Origin: Candidatus Methanocrinis natronophilus
GTDB lineage: Archaea; Halobacteriota; Methanosarcinia; Methanotrichales; Methanotrichaceae
Reading direction: 5' to 3'
Assembly (NCBI GenBank): GCA_029167045.1
Contig: JARFPK010000010.1
Span: 1-63,413 of the forward strand
Length of the DNA: 63,413 nucleotides
Notes under the pieces: generated by a model
The model's input: only the letters and a program-made list of their open reading frames with translations
Told to the model about the DNA's origin: nothing
Databases searched by the model: none
Part shown: in pieces, positions 61,934 through 63,413 of the stretch
How positions within the stretch are numbered: position 1 is the stretch's first letter
How the letters are laid out: the number at the start of each line of letters is the position of its first letter
Position numbers and translations under genes: made by a program

Positions 61934-62950
61934 ATGAAGGCTTTGATCTACGGGGGCGGCGCCGTAGGCCTGGGGATGGCAAGCTGCCTTCTCTCCTCCG
62001 GCGAAGAGGTCGATATCATCGCAAGAGAGGGGACGGTCTCCGCCCTGAGGAAGGACGGCCTTCTCAGGACCGGGATCTTCGGCTCCGTCGAGTTCGGGGC
62101 CGAGGAGTTCGGGGCGGTCGCCTCTTCGGACGAGCTTCTCCAGGGCGGAAGGCGACGGGTTCAAGATGGCGATAGCCATATCGAGGGCGATCCCGGATAC
62201 GATTATATCCTCATCTCCACCAAGTCCTTCGGCTCCGCCACGGCGGCCGCCGACCTCTCCTCCCGCCCCGAGATCCTGGCCCCGGCGGGAAAGATCGTCC
62301 TCTTCCAGAACGGCTGGGGGAACGCGGAGATCTTCAATGAGCATTTTCCGAGAGATAAGATCTACAGCGCCAGGGTCATCACCGGGTTTAAGATGACGGC
62401 AAAGAACGCCGTCGAGGTCACCGTCCACGCCGATTCGATCCACCTGGGAAGCCTCTTCGGCTCCGACCTTGGGCCGATGGCCCCCCTCGCCGGGGCGATC
62501 TGCCGAGGCGGCATCCCGGCGCAGGTGGTCCCGGACGTCGGAAAGGACCTCTGGGCCAAGATCCTCTACAACTGCGCTCTAAACCCCCTCGGCGCCATCT
62601 TCGGCGTCCCCTACGGCGTCCTCGGCGAGAACCCCTCCTCGAGGGAGATGATGGAGTTGGTGATCAAAGAGATCTTCTCGGTGATGGAGGCGGCGGGGAA
62701 CGAGACCCACTGGTCGACCCCCGAGGAGTACACCGCCGTCTTCTACGAGAGGCTGCTGCCGCCGACGGCGGGCCACGAGTCGTCGACCCTCCAGGATATC
62801 CGGGCGGGTAAGCCGACGGAGATCGAGGCTCTCAGCGGCGCCGTCGTCCGCCTGGGGGAGGAGGCGGGGGTCCCAACGCCCGTCAACTGGGCGCTGTACA
62901 AGATGGTGAAGTTCATGGAGGGGAGGAGCCGGAACCGATCGGGGGGCTGA
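61934..62950 (+). CDS. Ketopantoate reductase family (PanE/ApbA) protein
   Basis: 338 residues. The N-terminal NADPH loop LIYGGGAVGLGMASCL, a catalytic lysine in ILISTKSF, FQNGWGN, then KDLWAKILYNCALNPLGAIFG with the second lysine and Asn, and the C-terminal helical domain. In the pathway PanE makes pantoate for CoA, but archaea have several homologues of unknown substrate. Start 61934 is 37 bases after DUF2953 and may share its operon. Confidence 0.85.
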   Translation: MKALIYGGGAVGLGMASCLLSSGEEVDIIAREGTVSALRKDGLLRTGIFGSVEFGAEEFGAVASSDELLQGGRRRVQDGDSHIEGDPGYDYILISTKSFGSATAAADLSSRPEILAPAGKIVLFQNGWGNAEIFNEHFPRDKIYSARVITGFKMTAKNAVEVTVHADSIHLGSLFGSDLGPMAPLAGAICRGGIPAQVVPDVGKDLWAKILYNCALNPLGAIFGVPYGVLGENPSSREMMELVIKEIFSVMEAAGNETHWSTPEEYTAVFYERLLPPTAGHESSTLQDIRAGKPTEIEALSGAVVRLGEEAGVPTPVNWALYKMVKFMEGRSRNRSGG

Positions 62951-62996
62951 CGACCCCCTCCAGAAGAAGGATACGCCGGTTCAATCACCTCGTCAA

Positions 62997-63413
62997 CTAA
63001 CCGCCAATGAATTGGCGGGCATGATGCTCGCCAGTATGGGGGGCTTGCGGCTCCGCAAAAAATCGGGCCACGATGGGCAGGTTGACAGCCACCCTTGCAG
63101 CTATGTTTCGAGCTGCGACGTTGTCAGCAGGGCCAGAGAAACCACAGCAGACACAATCAAATTCATCCCGAGTAGGTCGGTTTGACCGGGATATATGATG
63201 ACAAACGGGGCATTCCTGGGACGTATAGGCAGGGTCGATGTAGACCACTGGAACTCCAGCGATCGCTGCCTTGTACTCGACGAACTGCCTGAGCTGATAG
63301 AATCCCCAGCTATGCTCTTTGCGTCTCTGAGCCTTCGAAACCGTCATCCCCTCCCGGATACCCTGAAGATCTTCGAGGGCGATCACGGAAGAGGTGTCTT
63401 TGGCTTTCGAAAC
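62997..63413 (-). CDS. TnpB-type nuclease, C-terminal part (runs off the window)
   Basis: 139 codons to the window edge, stop at 62997-62999. SSVIALEDLQGIREG contains the RuvC-II glutamate, the zinc ribbon is CPVCHH then CVCCGFSG, and ADNVAARNIAARV carries the RuvC-III aspartate. TnpB is an RNA-guided DNA nuclease that maintains IS200/IS605 elements. The N-terminal two thirds lie to the right of the window. Different in coverage from the fragment at 1-212. Confidence 0.85.
   Translation of the reverse strand, partial: VSKAKDTSSVIALEDLQGIREGMTVSKAQRRKEHSWGFYQLRQFVEYKAAIAGVPVVYIDPAYTSQECPVCHHISRSNRPTRDEFDCVCCGFSGPADNVAARNIAARVAVNLPIVARFFAEPQAPHTGEHHARQFIGG
63001..63018. repeat. IS-end palindrome in the TnpB stop region
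   Basis: CCGCCAAT, GA, ATTGGCGG overlaps the final codons of tnpB. Right-end hairpins and the guide-RNA (omega RNA) scaffold overlap this part in IS200/IS605 elements, so the element end and any guide should lie just left of it, toward 62950. Confidence 0.45.

Overview
The window reads as chromosomal DNA of a GC-rich methanogenic archaeon, most likely of the Methanothrix/Methanocrinis type. This rests on archaeal information genes (TATA-binding protein, Alba, Bud32, eIF5A, a Pab1020-type RNA ligase, an intron-containing tRNA-Thr), TATA boxes about 25 bases upstream of genes, frequent GGTGA ribosome sites, and a TIGR00300/CBS gene cluster. The genus is an inference and no lineage search was run. 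Both window edges fall inside TnpB (IS200/IS605-type) genes.

Layout. 0-7 kb: housekeeping enzymes (amidohydrolase, Trm112-like protein, CTP synthase, PhzF, Asp/Glu racemase-like), interrupted at 3.4-4.7 kb by an AT-rich two-gene island encoding a phosphatase-like protein with a shortened P-loop. 7-10.2 kb: divergent katG and a Fur/PerR-type regulator. 10.2-13.7 kb: gene-poor and decaying, with a metacaspase-like gene, a wrecked HIT gene, a wrecked cutA and another broken ORF. 13.7-22.9 kb: an integrated element bounded by two identical tRNA-Leu(UAA) genes. It carries a tyrosine recombinase, a DUF262-HNH nuclease, a type IIG restriction-modification gene split by a 13-bp inverted-repeat segment, a helicase-like protein and a DUF6788 protein inside nested inverted repeats, plus three copies of an unexplained 41-bp repeat.

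23-34 kb: extracytoplasmic thioredoxin, MarC, two uncharacterised genes, an AddAB-like recombination nuclease pair, an Ada-type zinc-domain protein, a 45-residue small ORF and a short-chain dehydrogenase. 34-38 kb: amphi-Trp protein, Mrr restriction enzyme, a VapBC module bracketed by agmatinase and a second copy of its 3' end, then eIF5A. 38-41 kb: aminotransferase, hisS, tbp. 41.5-48.7 kb: tRNA-Thr and a seven-gene leftward operon of five consecutive CBS-domain genes, RNA ligase and a TIGR00300 ornithine-cyclodeaminase-like enzyme, followed upstream by moaB/mog. 48.8-52.2 kb: Bud32, Alba, PurN, HIT, amphi-Trp and HEAT-repeat genes. 52.2-54.4 kb: two ~280-bp direct repeats carrying 3' ends of type IIG genes, and two small secreted proteins.

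54.7-59.5 kb: an iron-uptake region with dtxR, duplicated feoA, a feoB split into separate GTPase and membrane genes, and a SAM methyltransferase bracketed by two TTTAGG-N16-CCTAAA palindromes that may be metal-regulator operators. 59.7-60.5 kb: a secreted protein with a twelve-cysteine C-terminus resembling halocin-C8-like archaeocin precursors. 60.7-63 kb: GerW-like, DUF2953 and ketopantoate-reductase-like genes, then TnpB.

The strongest candidates for undescribed biology are the tRNA-Leu element (with its split RM gene and 41-bp repeats), the CBS/RNA-ligase operon, the cysteine-rich secreted precursor and the TTTAGG-N16-CCTAAA regulon.
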